In this document: positions 9,677 to 18,993 of the stretch, piece after piece
Position numbering within the stretch: the first letter of the stretch is position 1
Layout: every line of letters begins with the position of its first letter
DNA from: Chitinophagaceae bacterium
GTDB lineage: Bacteria > Bacteroidota > Bacteroidia > Chitinophagales > Chitinophagaceae
Assembly: GCA_004322425.1 (NCBI GenBank)
Contig: SCVJ01000004.1
Coordinates: forward strand, 27,690 to 91,689
Length of the DNA stretch: 64,000 nucleotides
Reading direction: 5' to 3'
Notes under the pieces: generated by a model
Database searches by the model: none
Told to the model about the DNA's origin: nothing
What the model saw: only the letters and a program-made list of their open reading frames with translations
Program-made: the position numbers and the translations under genes

Positions 9677-10924
9677 ATGAATAAAGTTGTAATTATTGGC
9701 GGAGGAATTATAGGATTAAATTGCGCTTATTATTTGCAAAAAGAAGGTCACGATGTAACTGTTATTGATAGTGGCGATATTACCAATGGATGCTCCTTCG
9801 GCAATATGGGATATATTTCTCCAAGTCATTTTACACCAATTGCAACTCCGGGAATTATCAGTCAGGGGTTGAAGTGGATGTTGAAATCATCTTCCCCTTT
9901 TTATATCAAACCTAGGCTCAATATAGATTTGATTAGATGGGGAATGAGTTTTTGGAAAAGTGCAAATGCAACAAAGATGGCGGAGAATATTCCCCATTTG
10001 AATAACCTATTACAATTGAGTAGATCATTGATGGTGGATATTAAACAAGATTTATCTGATTCATTTGATATGATTGAAAAAGGTTGTTGGATGTTGTACA
10101 AGCAAAAAAAAACTGGCGAACATGAAAAACATTTAGCCGATGAAGCAGAGAAGATGGGATTAAAAACAATAATTTGTAATGCACAACAAGTACAACAATA
10201 CGAAACCCAAGTTGAAGTTAATGTTGCTGGTGGGGTACTTTATTTGGATGACTGTCATATTAATTCTAGAAAATTGATGCAAGGTTTGCATACTTATTTA
10301 CAAAATAAAGGAGTAACTTTTTATCTTAATTCTGAAGTAAAAAATTTCGAACGATCAGGTGATAAAATTTCAGGAGTCATAATTAATAACCAGTTACTAA
10401 ATTTCGACGAACTCGTGATTGCAAACGGTTCTTGGATGCAACAACTTTCAAAATCACTTGGATTATATGTCCCATTGCAGCCCGGCAAAGGTTATAGTAT
10501 TATGTATGATAATCTTGAAAACAATCTTCAATATCCATCAATCTTAGTGGATGATCGAACTGCTACAACTCCAATTGGAAAATGGTTGCGTATAGGAGGT
10601 ACAATGGAACTAAGTGGGCATAGCGACAATATTTTAGATAAGCGTGTGATGGCAGTTTATAATGCTTTTAATAAATATTATCCATCAATGAAATTATCTC
10701 AACCAGATATTAAAAAAGCATGGTTTGGTTACAGACCTGTATCTCCCGATGGCATGCCCTACATTGGAAGACATAAGAGTTTCAAAAATCTTGTATTTGC
10801 CGGAGCGCATGCTATGTTGGGTGTTTCTGCGGCTGCGGCCACCGGAAAATTAGTTAATGAAATTGTTTCTCATCAATCAACTACAATTAATATTGAAGCA
10901 TTTAATCCCGATCGATTTAATTAA
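9677..10924 (+). CDS. FAD-dependent D-amino acid oxidase/dehydrogenase (DadA-like), probable D-hydroxyproline dehydrogenase
   Basis: Rossmann motif 'VVIIGGGIIGLNCAYYLQKEGHDVTVID'; C-terminal 'GYRPVSPDGMPYIGR' and 'GAHAMLGVSAAAATGKLV'. Confidence 0.88.
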   Translation: MNKVVIIGGGIIGLNCAYYLQKEGHDVTVIDSGDITNGCSFGNMGYISPSHFTPIATPGIISQGLKWMLKSSSPFYIKPRLNIDLIRWGMSFWKSANATKMAENIPHLNNLLQLSRSLMVDIKQDLSDSFDMIEKGCWMLYKQKKTGEHEKHLADEAEKMGLKTIICNAQQVQQYETQVEVNVAGGVLYLDDCHINSRKLMQGLHTYLQNKGVTFYLNSEVKNFERSGDKISGVIINNQLLNFDELVIANGSWMQQLSKSLGLYVPLQPGKGYSIMYDNLENNLQYPSILVDDRTATTPIGKWLRIGGTMELSGHSDNILDKRVMAVYNAFNKYYPSMKLSQPDIKKAWFGYRPVSPDGMPYIGRHKSFKNLVFAGAHAMLGVSAAAATGKLVNEIVSHQSTTINIEAFNPDRFN

Positions 10925-11006
10925 TAGGATTGTTGATGGGGGAGGATAAAGTCATAGTGCTTATTTTTACATTTACTTCTTAACCAATAGAAGTTTTTTA
11001 CTAAGT

Positions 11007-12605
11007 ATGGATTATTTTTCTAAAAGAGTTCCGTATCGCCAAACAAATTATTTCAATAAAATAGTATTGGATTATATTGATCAAAATCCAGCTTTAGATT
11101 CTTTATACTCATTTAGTCCTTCTTTATCGGGTTTGAAAAAAGCGTTGGATAATCGAAAAAATAAATCCGTCAATCGCAAAGTTTTAGTCGACGAGTTGAG
11201 AAATCAATATAAAAATGTTGAGATTTCGGATGCTGTTCATCGCAATATTGAATTATTACTGTCGGACAAAACATTTACAATTGCAACGGCGCATCAGCCA
11301 AATCTTTTTACTGGCCCACTTTATGTAATCTACAAAATTGTTCACGCTATTAAATTAGCTGATTTCTGTAAAACTACTTTTTCTGAAAATAATTTTGTAC
11401 CTGTTTTATTCCTTGGTACAGAAGATGCAGATTTGGATGAATTAAATCATATTTATTTATGCGGTGATAAATTGGTTTGGAATACAAAACAGAAAGGTGC
11501 CGTTGGGCGAATGAAAGTAGATGAAAGTTTGATTCAGCTAATTGATTTAATGGAAGGTCAGCTAACTGTTGAACCTTTTGGGAAAATTTTATTTGACTTA
11601 TTAAGAAAGTGCTATCTTCTGAATGCATCAATTGAAGCGGCAACGTTTTCGTTTATTCATTCGTTGTTTGCAGATTTTGGATTGATTGTTTTATTACCTG
11701 ATAATGCTGTGCTGAAAAAAGAAATGGTTGCTGTTTTTGAAGACGAACTTTTGAATCAGTCAGCATCTGTGCTTGTGAACAAAGCAACAGAAAGGATTCT
11801 TGAAAAAGGCTACAAGCTTCAAGTTCAACCTCGCGAGATAAATTTATTTTATCTCCAATGTGATATTCGAGAACGAATTTTGAAACAAGGAAATAAATTT
11901 ACTGTTCAAAATACAGCTATCAGTTTTTCAAAAGACGAATTGTTAAATGAATTAATAACATTTCCTGAAAAATTTAGTCCCAATGTAATCCTTCGTGGTT
12001 TATATCAGGAAGCCATTTTGCCCAATATTGCATTTATTGGCGGCGGAGGGGAACTGGCATATTGGTTGCAATTCAAAGATTTGTTTGACAAGTTCCAAGT
12101 TCCTTTTCCAGCGTTGGTATTGCGTAATTCATTTTTATTGGCTGAAGAAAAGTGGAATAAAAAAATTGCAAAACTGGATTTTAATACTGAAGATTTTTTT
12201 GCACAAGCATCGGAATTAATAAAGCGCAGAGTTGCACAACTCAGTACATTAAATTTAAAACTTACAGAACATCATTCGACTGTTGAGGACTTATTCACGC
12301 AAATTAAGAAGCAGGTAGAGCCTGTTAGCGCCTCACTGTTGCAACATGTGGATGCTCTTGAGAAAAAGAATTTAAAACAATTGTTAGCACTGGAAAAAAA
12401 ATTGATGCGGGCAGAACGTAGAAAATATGTAGAAGCTCAAAGGCAGATTGAATCCATAAAAAATTATCTTTTCCCCAATAATGGATTGCAAGAACGACAC
12501 GAGAACAGTATGTATTACGTTGCTAAATTTGGGAAAGATTTTATTCAACAACTTTATCATCATTCACTGACTGTTGAACAGGAGTTTTCAATTCTATTTT
12601 TGTAA
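11007..12605 (+). CDS. bshC: Bacillithiol biosynthesis cysteine-adding enzyme BshC
   Basis: 'TIATAHQPNLFTGPLYVIYKIVHAIKLA', 'VPVLFLGTEDADLDELNHIYL', 'GGGGELAYWLQFKDLF' match BshC. Confidence 0.92.
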   Translation: MDYFSKRVPYRQTNYFNKIVLDYIDQNPALDSLYSFSPSLSGLKKALDNRKNKSVNRKVLVDELRNQYKNVEISDAVHRNIELLLSDKTFTIATAHQPNLFTGPLYVIYKIVHAIKLADFCKTTFSENNFVPVLFLGTEDADLDELNHIYLCGDKLVWNTKQKGAVGRMKVDESLIQLIDLMEGQLTVEPFGKILFDLLRKCYLLNASIEAATFSFIHSLFADFGLIVLLPDNAVLKKEMVAVFEDELLNQSASVLVNKATERILEKGYKLQVQPREINLFYLQCDIRERILKQGNKFTVQNTAISFSKDELLNELITFPEKFSPNVILRGLYQEAILPNIAFIGGGGELAYWLQFKDLFDKFQVPFPALVLRNSFLLAEEKWNKKIAKLDFNTEDFFAQASELIKRRVAQLSTLNLKLTEHHSTVEDLFTQIKKQVEPVSASLLQHVDALEKKNLKQLLALEKKLMRAERRKYVEAQRQIESIKNYLFPNNGLQERHENSMYYVAKFGKDFIQQLYHHSLTVEQEFSILFL

Positions 12606-12611
12606 GTACGG

Positions 12612-13157
12612 TTAATCGAATCTATTTTCCCATCCTTCTTTTTTCAGCTTCTTCACTTTCTTCAAAACTTCTTTATTTAAAGTTGTTTTATAATCTGCAA
12701 TTTTTTTGGATATCGCTTCGCTAGAAGTACCAATAATTTCTACGGCTAAAATTCCGGCATTTTTTGCAGCATTTAATGCAACCGTGGCCACCGGTACTCC
12801 ATTGGGCATTTGCAAAATAGAAAGTACAGAATCCCATCCATCAATGCTATTCGAAGATTTGATGGGTACGCCAATTACCGGTAGCGGAGTTAAGGAAGCA
12901 ATCATACCGGGTAAATGTGCCGCACCACCGGCTCCTGCAATTATTACTTTTAAACCTCTACTTTTTGCTTTTTTAGCATACGTCATCATTCTTTCGGGAG
13001 TACGATGCGCCGACACAACAGTTACTTCCTGAGCAATACCAAATTCTTTTAAAATTTTTGCTGCTGCTTGCATAACACTAAGGTCACTTTCACTTCCCAT
13101 AATGATTCCAACTATAGGTTTTTTTGTAAAAGATTTTTTGGTAATTGCTTTAGGCAT
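12612..13157 (-). CDS. purE: 5-(carboxyamino)imidazole ribonucleotide mutase PurE
   Basis: '[14 protein letters not shown]', '[11 protein letters not shown]', '[27 protein letters not shown]'. Confidence 0.96.
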   Translation of the reverse strand: MPKAITKKSFTKKPIVGIIMGSESDLSVMQAAAKILKEFGIAQEVTVVSAHRTPERMMTYAKKAKSRGLKVIIAGAGGAAHLPGMIASLTPLPVIGVPIKSSNSIDGWDSVLSILQMPNGVPVATVALNAAKNAGILAVEIIGTSSEAISKKIADYKTTLNKEVLKKVKKLKKEGWENRFD

Positions 13158-13215
13158 AAAAAATATTTGCTGTGTGAAAATAAAATTAAATTATTGAATT
13201 TTAAATTTCACTTGG

Positions 13216-14349
13216 TTAATTAGTATTAGGTAATGTTTTGGCAATTAATGTCCTCTTGATCTTATTTCCATTATACAATAAATCTTGTTTATCAATATTT
13301 AAAATAGTGACATGCCCCATTTTTCTTCCTGGCTTGGTTTGTTTTTTGCCATAAAGATGAACGAAGCAATTCGGAATTTTCAATACATCATTCAGCCCTT
13401 CATAATGAACAGCGCCTTGATGTCCTTCAGCTCCAATAATATTTACCATAATGGACGGCATTATAAAATTCGTATTTCCTAACGGATAATTTAAAATTAT
13501 TCGAAGTAGCATGTCGAACTGAGAACAATAATGCGCTTCAATAGTATGATGGCCGCTATTATGTACACGAGGTGCTGTTTCGTTTACAAAAACATTTTCA
13601 TTTCTATCTACAAACATTTCAACTGCAAAAATTCCAGGCGATTTAAAATTGCGAGCTACAGCCAATGCAATAGCTTCAATTTTATAGAGTGTCTGCTTTT
13701 GCAAATTTGAAGGACATATTTGATAGTCTAGCAAATTCAAATGCTGATCAAAATGCATTACCACCGGAGGGTACAAAGCTATTTCCCCGTTTTCATTAAT
13801 AGCTACTATTTGAGCTATTTCCTTTTCTATAGGGATAAATTTTTCTAAAATACTTGGTGAAAAAAAAGCCGTTGAAATATCTGCTTTGTTTTTTAATATT
13901 TGAACACCACGTCCATCGTAGCCACCTTCGGCAAGTTTTTGAACGGCTGGAAGAAAATCTATATTTTGTTCTAGCTCTTCTTTATTGTTAGTAATTATGA
14001 ACTCAGCGGTTGGAATTTGATGTGTTTGATAATATTGTTTTTGAAAAATTTTATTTTTAATTGTTCTTAATACCGAGGGTTTAGGAAAAATCTTTACACC
14101 CTCCTTTTCCAATTTTTCCAAAGCTTCCACATTTACATTTTCTATCTCAATTGTTAGTGCATCCAATTCTTTCCCAAATTGATACACAGCGTCAAAGTCT
14201 TTTATATCTCCTTTAATAAATTGATGGCAGAGGTGTGCTGCTGGACACTCTGCATCATTTTCTAAAACAAATGTTTCAATAGGATAGTTGGCGGCTGCTT
14301 GTAAAAGCATTCTACCCAACTGCCCTCCTCCAAGTATTCCAACTTTCAT
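13216..14349 (-). CDS. purK: 5-(carboxyamino)imidazole ribonucleotide synthase PurK
   Basis: 'KVGILGGGQLGRMLLQAA', 'EGGYDGRGVQ', 'VNETAPRVHNSGHHTIEA'. Confidence 0.96.
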   Translation of the reverse strand: MKVGILGGGQLGRMLLQAAANYPIETFVLENDAECPAAHLCHQFIKGDIKDFDAVYQFGKELDALTIEIENVNVEALEKLEKEGVKIFPKPSVLRTIKNKIFQKQYYQTHQIPTAEFIITNNKEELEQNIDFLPAVQKLAEGGYDGRGVQILKNKADISTAFFSPSILEKFIPIEKEIAQIVAINENGEIALYPPVVMHFDQHLNLLDYQICPSNLQKQTLYKIEAIALAVARNFKSPGIFAVEMFVDRNENVFVNETAPRVHNSGHHTIEAHYCSQFDMLLRIILNYPLGNTNFIMPSIMVNIIGAEGHQGAVHYEGLNDVLKIPNCFVHLYGKKQTKPGRKMGHVTILNIDKQDLLYNGNKIKRTLIAKTLPNTN

Positions 14350-14354
14350 GTTCG

Positions 14355-14362
14355 CAAAGATA
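14355..14362 (-). promoter_or_regulatory. Candidate -7 element (TATCTTTG on minus strand) for purK
   Basis: Plus-strand CAAAGATA, 5 nt upstream of the purK ATG (14349, minus). Confidence 0.5.
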
Positions 14363-14415
14363 AGTGCCTCTATTTTGGTAGCATCACATAATTAATTTGA
14401 CATAAAATATTTGAG

Positions 14416-14423
14416 TAACTTTG
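14416..14423 (+). promoter_or_regulatory. -7 element TAACTTTG upstream of hpd
   Basis: Exact TAnnTTTG with an upstream TTTG at 14396-14399 (16 nt spacer). Confidence 0.55.
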
Positions 14424-14446
14424 ATTTCAGAATTAATTAAAAAAAC

Positions 14447-15580
14447 ATGAGTATTCAAGTTGCTCCAAAAATAAATTCACAAGCACAAACTGATTTTCTG
14501 CCATTACTTGGAACAGATTATGTGGAATTTTATGTTGGCAATGCAAAACAAGCTGCACATTTTTATATGACTGCTTTCGGATTTCAAGCATTAGCGTATG
14601 CGGGTCCTGAAACAGGAATGAAAGAAAAAGCCAGTTTTGTTGTTCGGCAAAATAAGTTAACGATTGTTTTAACCACTCCCATACTAACTAATAATGAAGT
14701 TGCAGATCATGTGTACAAACATGGTGATGGAATTAAAACTATAGCGTTGGTGGTTAACGATGCAACAAGTGCTTGGGAGGAAACTACTAAGAGGGGTGCC
14801 AAAAGTTTTAAACTGCCTACGACATTGGAAGATAATAATGGAACCGTTGTTACTAGTGGAATACATATTTATGGAGATACTGTTCATGTTTTCGTGGAGC
14901 GTAAAAATTATCATGGAATATTTATGCCAGGGTTCAGAAAATGGGAAAATGAATACTTCAAACCAAAAGATACTGGGTTACTTTATGTAGATCATTGTGT
15001 AGGCAATGTGGGATGGAATCAGATGAATCCATGGGTAAAATTTTATGAAAACGTAATGGGGTTTAAAAACATTTTGAGTTTTGACGATAACGATATTTCT
15101 ACAGAGTATTCTGCTTTGATGAGTAAAGTAATGAGCAATGGAAATGGGTATGTAAAATTTCCAATTAATGAACCTGCCGAAGGAAAAAAGAAAAGTCAGG
15201 TTGAAGAATACTTGGAATTTTATCAAGGAGAAGGTGTGCAACATGTTGCTATGGCAACAAATGATATAGTAAAAACTGTAACGGAATTAAGAAATCGGGG
15301 AATTGAATTTTTGCGAGTGCCATCGTCTTATTATGATGATTTACTGGAACGTGTTGGAAGTATTGATGAGGATTTAACGCCTTTGAAAGAATTAGGTATT
15401 TTGGTTGATAGAGATGATGAAGGTTATTTGCTTCAAGTTTTTACAAAACCTGTGGAGGATAGGCCTACACTGTTTTTTGAAATCATTCAACGAAAAGGAG
15501 CCAAGAGTTTTGGGAAAGGAAATTTTAAAGCTTTATTCGAAGCAATTGAAAGAGAACAAGCCGAACGAGGCAATTTATAA
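14447..15580 (+). CDS. hpd: 4-hydroxyphenylpyruvate dioxygenase
   Basis: Two VOC halves; Fe ligand motifs 'YVDHCVGNV', 'GVQHVAMATNDI', 'TLFFEIIQRKGAKSFGKGNFKALFEAIE'. Confidence 0.95.
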   Translation: MSIQVAPKINSQAQTDFLPLLGTDYVEFYVGNAKQAAHFYMTAFGFQALAYAGPETGMKEKASFVVRQNKLTIVLTTPILTNNEVADHVYKHGDGIKTIALVVNDATSAWEETTKRGAKSFKLPTTLEDNNGTVVTSGIHIYGDTVHVFVERKNYHGIFMPGFRKWENEYFKPKDTGLLYVDHCVGNVGWNQMNPWVKFYENVMGFKNILSFDDNDISTEYSALMSKVMSNGNGYVKFPINEPAEGKKKSQVEEYLEFYQGEGVQHVAMATNDIVKTVTELRNRGIEFLRVPSSYYDDLLERVGSIDEDLTPLKELGILVDRDDEGYLLQVFTKPVEDRPTLFFEIIQRKGAKSFGKGNFKALFEAIEREQAERGNL

Positions 15581-15601
15581 TCTTTATTGGATTCATATTT
15601 C

Positions 15602-16795
15602 ATGAAAATTTTATTTTGTTGCATTGTTTTCTTTTCTTGTACTTTATTTGACTTAAATAGTCAAGACTCAACTCCATTTAATTCAACTTTGCCATCATTC
15701 ATGGGATATCAAAAATCCCAACTTCGATCATCAGATGCAATTAATCGATTGACAGATACTTTAGAAAAACAGTTTGCAGCAAAGGGATTAACATGGCCTT
15801 CAAAGTTTGTTTACTTACGCAGTTTTAAATATGATGGACAATTAGAGTTGTGGGTTAAGAATGAAAGAAAGGAATCCTATAAATTATTTAAAACCTATAA
15901 AATTTGTGCATTGGCAGGAACGATGGGGCCAAAGAGAATGGAAGGAGATTATCAAGTTCCGGAAGGTTATTATTATATCAATGAATTTAATCCAAAAAGC
16001 AGTTATCATTTATCGTTGGGTTTAAATTATCCAAATACTTCAGATCAAATTTTGAGTGATTCATTAACTCCTGGCAGTGATATATATATTCACGGAAGTT
16101 GTGTAACGGTGGGCTGTATTCCATTAACGGATCCCCTTATTGAAGAGGTTTATACTATTAGTGCTTTTGCAAAAGAAATGGGGCAGGATTTCACTCCTGT
16201 TCATATTTTTCCTATACGGTTTAATGTTCCAAATAGTGTTGATTACCTTGAGAAAATTACAAAGAACGATGATGCATTGAAAGAGTTTTCAAAAACCTTG
16301 GAAGATGGGTTTATTTTTTTTGAAAAGCATAAACAGCTTCCAGTTATTATGATCAAAGAGGATGGGTCTTATATTGTGAATGAGGCATTGCCTAAAAAAG
16401 TAATTGTAAAAAATATTGAATCTGAGCCGGTCAAACAAAAATTAATTCAACATCGAGTTAGAAAAATAACGGCGTTAGCAAATATTGTCTATCAGTGGCC
16501 TACTTATCCCGGTGGTGGTGAAGCATTTATGAAATATCTCGATAAACTGGGTAAAGAGCTCGGAATATTATTGCCGGCTTCCAACAAAAAATTATATGCA
16601 CAAGTAGAATTCATAATTGATTATGATGGCGTGCCTGTAAATTTTAAAATATTAAAAGGATTAAATGGAGAGTTCAACGATGCTGTTATTACAAAATTGG
16701 AAACTACTATGCAAAATTGGTCTCCAGCAATTTTGCATGATAAACCTGTGGCCAAAAAATTAATTCAAACAATTTATATTTATACCTCACAATAA
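15602..16795 (+). CDS. Secreted L,D-transpeptidase (YkuD/YafK-like) with a TonB-C-like C-terminal domain
   Basis: 'YKICALAGTMGPKRMEGDYQVPEGYYYINEF' and catalytic 'IYIHGSCVTVGCIPL'; C-terminal 'YPGGGEAFMKYL...QVEFIIDYDGVPVNFKILKGLNGEFNDAVI' resembles TonB C-terminal domains. ATG 15602 used. Confidence 0.8.
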   Translation: MKILFCCIVFFSCTLFDLNSQDSTPFNSTLPSFMGYQKSQLRSSDAINRLTDTLEKQFAAKGLTWPSKFVYLRSFKYDGQLELWVKNERKESYKLFKTYKICALAGTMGPKRMEGDYQVPEGYYYINEFNPKSSYHLSLGLNYPNTSDQILSDSLTPGSDIYIHGSCVTVGCIPLTDPLIEEVYTISAFAKEMGQDFTPVHIFPIRFNVPNSVDYLEKITKNDDALKEFSKTLEDGFIFFEKHKQLPVIMIKEDGSYIVNEALPKKVIVKNIESEPVKQKLIQHRVRKITALANIVYQWPTYPGGGEAFMKYLDKLGKELGILLPASNKKLYAQVEFIIDYDGVPVNFKILKGLNGEFNDAVITKLETTMQNWSPAILHDKPVAKKLIQTIYIYTSQ

Positions 16796-16797
16796 AT

Positions 16798-18060
16798 CTA
16801 TTGCATTAATGTTTGAACTGTTTCGATAGTTTTTTGTTGTAGCAATATATTTTTTCCAGCAGTTAATTGGCTAACTAATTCATCAGTATAATGACGTACT
16901 GTTAATAAGGTTAATCCTTTGGTTAGTTTAACTTCAAATTGCGATGCAGCAGCGGATGCCAATGTTTCAATTTTTTCTTTACTATCATCCAATACACAAA
17001 GAATACTAATAGCGCCATTCTGTGTTAGGTTTGGTTTGAGTTTTAATTTTTCAAGTAAAAGGAATAGTGCTGCAATTGGTTTTTCTTCAACAAATGAAAA
17101 ATCTTTTGAACTGAGTTCCATCATCACTTGATTTTCTTTTAATACAATTATTGGAGGCAAATTTTTTACAGGATGATTGTCCACAATAGTTCCCGGAAGG
17201 GTTGGGTCTAAAAAACATTTTACATAAAGTGGAATGTTTTTATTTTGAAGTGGCTTGATTGTTTTGGGGTGAATAACTTGCGCTCCATAATAAGCCATTT
17301 CAATAATTTCTGAGTAGTTCAAGTGTGCAATCGATTTGGCATCGCTGAATTGTTTTGGATCTGAATTCATGATGGCGGGCACATCTTTCCAAATAGTCAA
17401 GCTCTCCGCATTTAATAAATTTGCAAAGATTGCTGCTGTAAAATCGCTTCCTTCTCTTCCCAAAGTAGTGCTTTCATTTTCGTCAGTAGCACCAATAAAA
17501 CCCTGTGCGATGACGAATGGAGTTTTTTCAAATAGTGGAAGTATAGATTTTGTAATATGAGTATTTGTAATTTCCCAGTCAATAGAAGAATCTCTAAAAT
17601 TATTATCAGTTCGAATAATATCCCGAACATCAACCCACTTGTTTGCAATTCCAATTTCGTTTAAATAGTAACTAATAATTGTAGTGGAAAGTAGTTCTCC
17701 CACACATACTATTTGATCGTAATAATAATCGTATTGTCGTAAAGGATTATCGTGTAAAAGCCATTCCAATTCTGTAAAAAAAGTATTGAGTTGCGCTTCA
17801 CAACTTAAACTATGGGTTACTAATAGATTGTTTGAAAAATTAAGATGTTGTTTTTTAATCTGTTCAAAAAGGAGCTGGGCCTGTTCTTTGTTCCCATCAA
17901 AGAAGGCGTCTGTTAATTTTTCCAAGGCATTTGTAGTTTTGCCAAATGCAGAAATAACAATGATTGTTTTTTGTGCTTTATATTCTTGCAACAGTATTCC
18001 CAAATTCTTAATACGATCAACATTATTTACCGAAGCACCTCCGAATTTGAAAACTTTCAT
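16798..18060 (-). CDS. Monofunctional aspartate kinase
   Basis: 'MKVFKFGGASV', 'TTLGREGSDFTAAIFANLL', 'WKDVPAIMNSDPK', 'MAYYGAQVIHPKTIKPL'. Confidence 0.93.
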   Translation of the reverse strand: MKVFKFGGASVNNVDRIKNLGILLQEYKAQKTIIVISAFGKTTNALEKLTDAFFDGNKEQAQLLFEQIKKQHLNFSNNLLVTHSLSCEAQLNTFFTELEWLLHDNPLRQYDYYYDQIVCVGELLSTTIISYYLNEIGIANKWVDVRDIIRTDNNFRDSSIDWEITNTHITKSILPLFEKTPFVIAQGFIGATDENESTTLGREGSDFTAAIFANLLNAESLTIWKDVPAIMNSDPKQFSDAKSIAHLNYSEIIEMAYYGAQVIHPKTIKPLQNKNIPLYVKCFLDPTLPGTIVDNHPVKNLPPIIVLKENQVMMELSSKDFSFVEEKPIAALFLLLEKLKLKPNLTQNGAISILCVLDDSKEKIETLASAAASQFEVKLTKGLTLLTVRHYTDELVSQLTAGKNILLQQKTIETVQTLMQ

Positions 18061-18105
18061 ACTAAAAGAAATTATTGGTTGTAAAGTTAAGTAAGCCAGA
18101 ATTCT

Positions 18106-18924
18106 TCAAAAAAGGGTAGTAGAAATTTTTTGACTTGGTAAAAAGGTTCGAAGGTAGATAGTGTCTTTACTAAATTTTTTCAATAATAACTGAGCTTCTT
18201 CCATTTCAGCTGTTGTAAATTGCGATTGATTACAGCGTAATGCTTGCTGAGAAACTATCCAATCTTTTTCGTCGCATTTAATTCGTACAGTTAACCATTC
18301 TTTTTTTACTGTTTTCCAATTTTCGAAAAGCCATTTTATTGTTGGGGTTGAAAAAGTGGATTGAGCTGTTTTATGTTCAGTTGGAATGCCGGTATAAAAT
18401 AATTGTTGAGGCCAAGAGGATTTTCCGGATTGAAAAATTTCAGAAACAATATTATGAACCATTCGATGATCGGTATGCCCATAGCCACCTTCAGGCCCCC
18501 AAGTGATGACAGCATCGGGTTTTATTTTTTCAAATAAATTCAAAAGTAAAAAACTTAAATCAGCACTAGAAGTGCTATTGGCTAATGTACCATCATTGAA
18601 TTCAAGAAAAATAGGGGGCTGTATTTTTAATGTTTGAGCAGTACAAATCAATTCTGCTTTTCTTGTTTTTGCTAATGAATCGCCGGCAGGAATTCCTGCA
18701 TGTTCTTTAATTCCTTTATTGCCATTGGTGGCTACTACTAAGTAAACTAAATATCCTTTTCTTGCATAATTCGATAATAAAGGTGCGATATTGGCCTCGT
18801 CGTCAGCATGTGCAAATACAGCCATTATAATTTTAGGTGAGTGGCTTTGACTTTTTTTTGTGAAATAGGTATCATTTCCGAAAAATAAAAATAATAAAGA
18901 AAATAAAATCAACTTAATTGACAT
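18106..18924 (-). CDS. Exported PIG-L/LmbE-family deacetylase
   Basis: N-terminal hydrophobic segment; 'AVFAHADDEANIAPLL' (variant AHPDDE) and 'GGYGHTDHRMVH'. Confidence 0.85.
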   Translation of the reverse strand: MSIKLILFSLLFLFFGNDTYFTKKSQSHSPKIIMAVFAHADDEANIAPLLSNYARKGYLVYLVVATNGNKGIKEHAGIPAGDSLAKTRKAELICTAQTLKIQPPIFLEFNDGTLANSTSSADLSFLLLNLFEKIKPDAVITWGPEGGYGHTDHRMVHNIVSEIFQSGKSSWPQQLFYTGIPTEHKTAQSTFSTPTIKWLFENWKTVKKEWLTVRIKCDEKDWIVSQQALRCNQSQFTTAEMEEAQLLLKKFSKDTIYLRTFLPSQKISTTLF

Positions 18925-18959
18925 AAGGGATGTTTTAGTATTTCAGTAAAAATAAAACT

Positions 18960-18967
18960 TACTTTTG
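18960..18967 (+). promoter_or_regulatory. Candidate -7 element TACTTTTG upstream of fbp
   Basis: TAnnTTTG match 26 nt upstream of the ATG at 18994. Confidence 0.4.
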
Positions 18968-18993
18968 TCCGTACCTACAATAATTAATCAAAA

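Noticed and set aside
12706-13032. Plus-strand 108 aa ORF antisense to purE
   Set aside because: Antisense to highly conserved purE; openness explained by purE codon usage.
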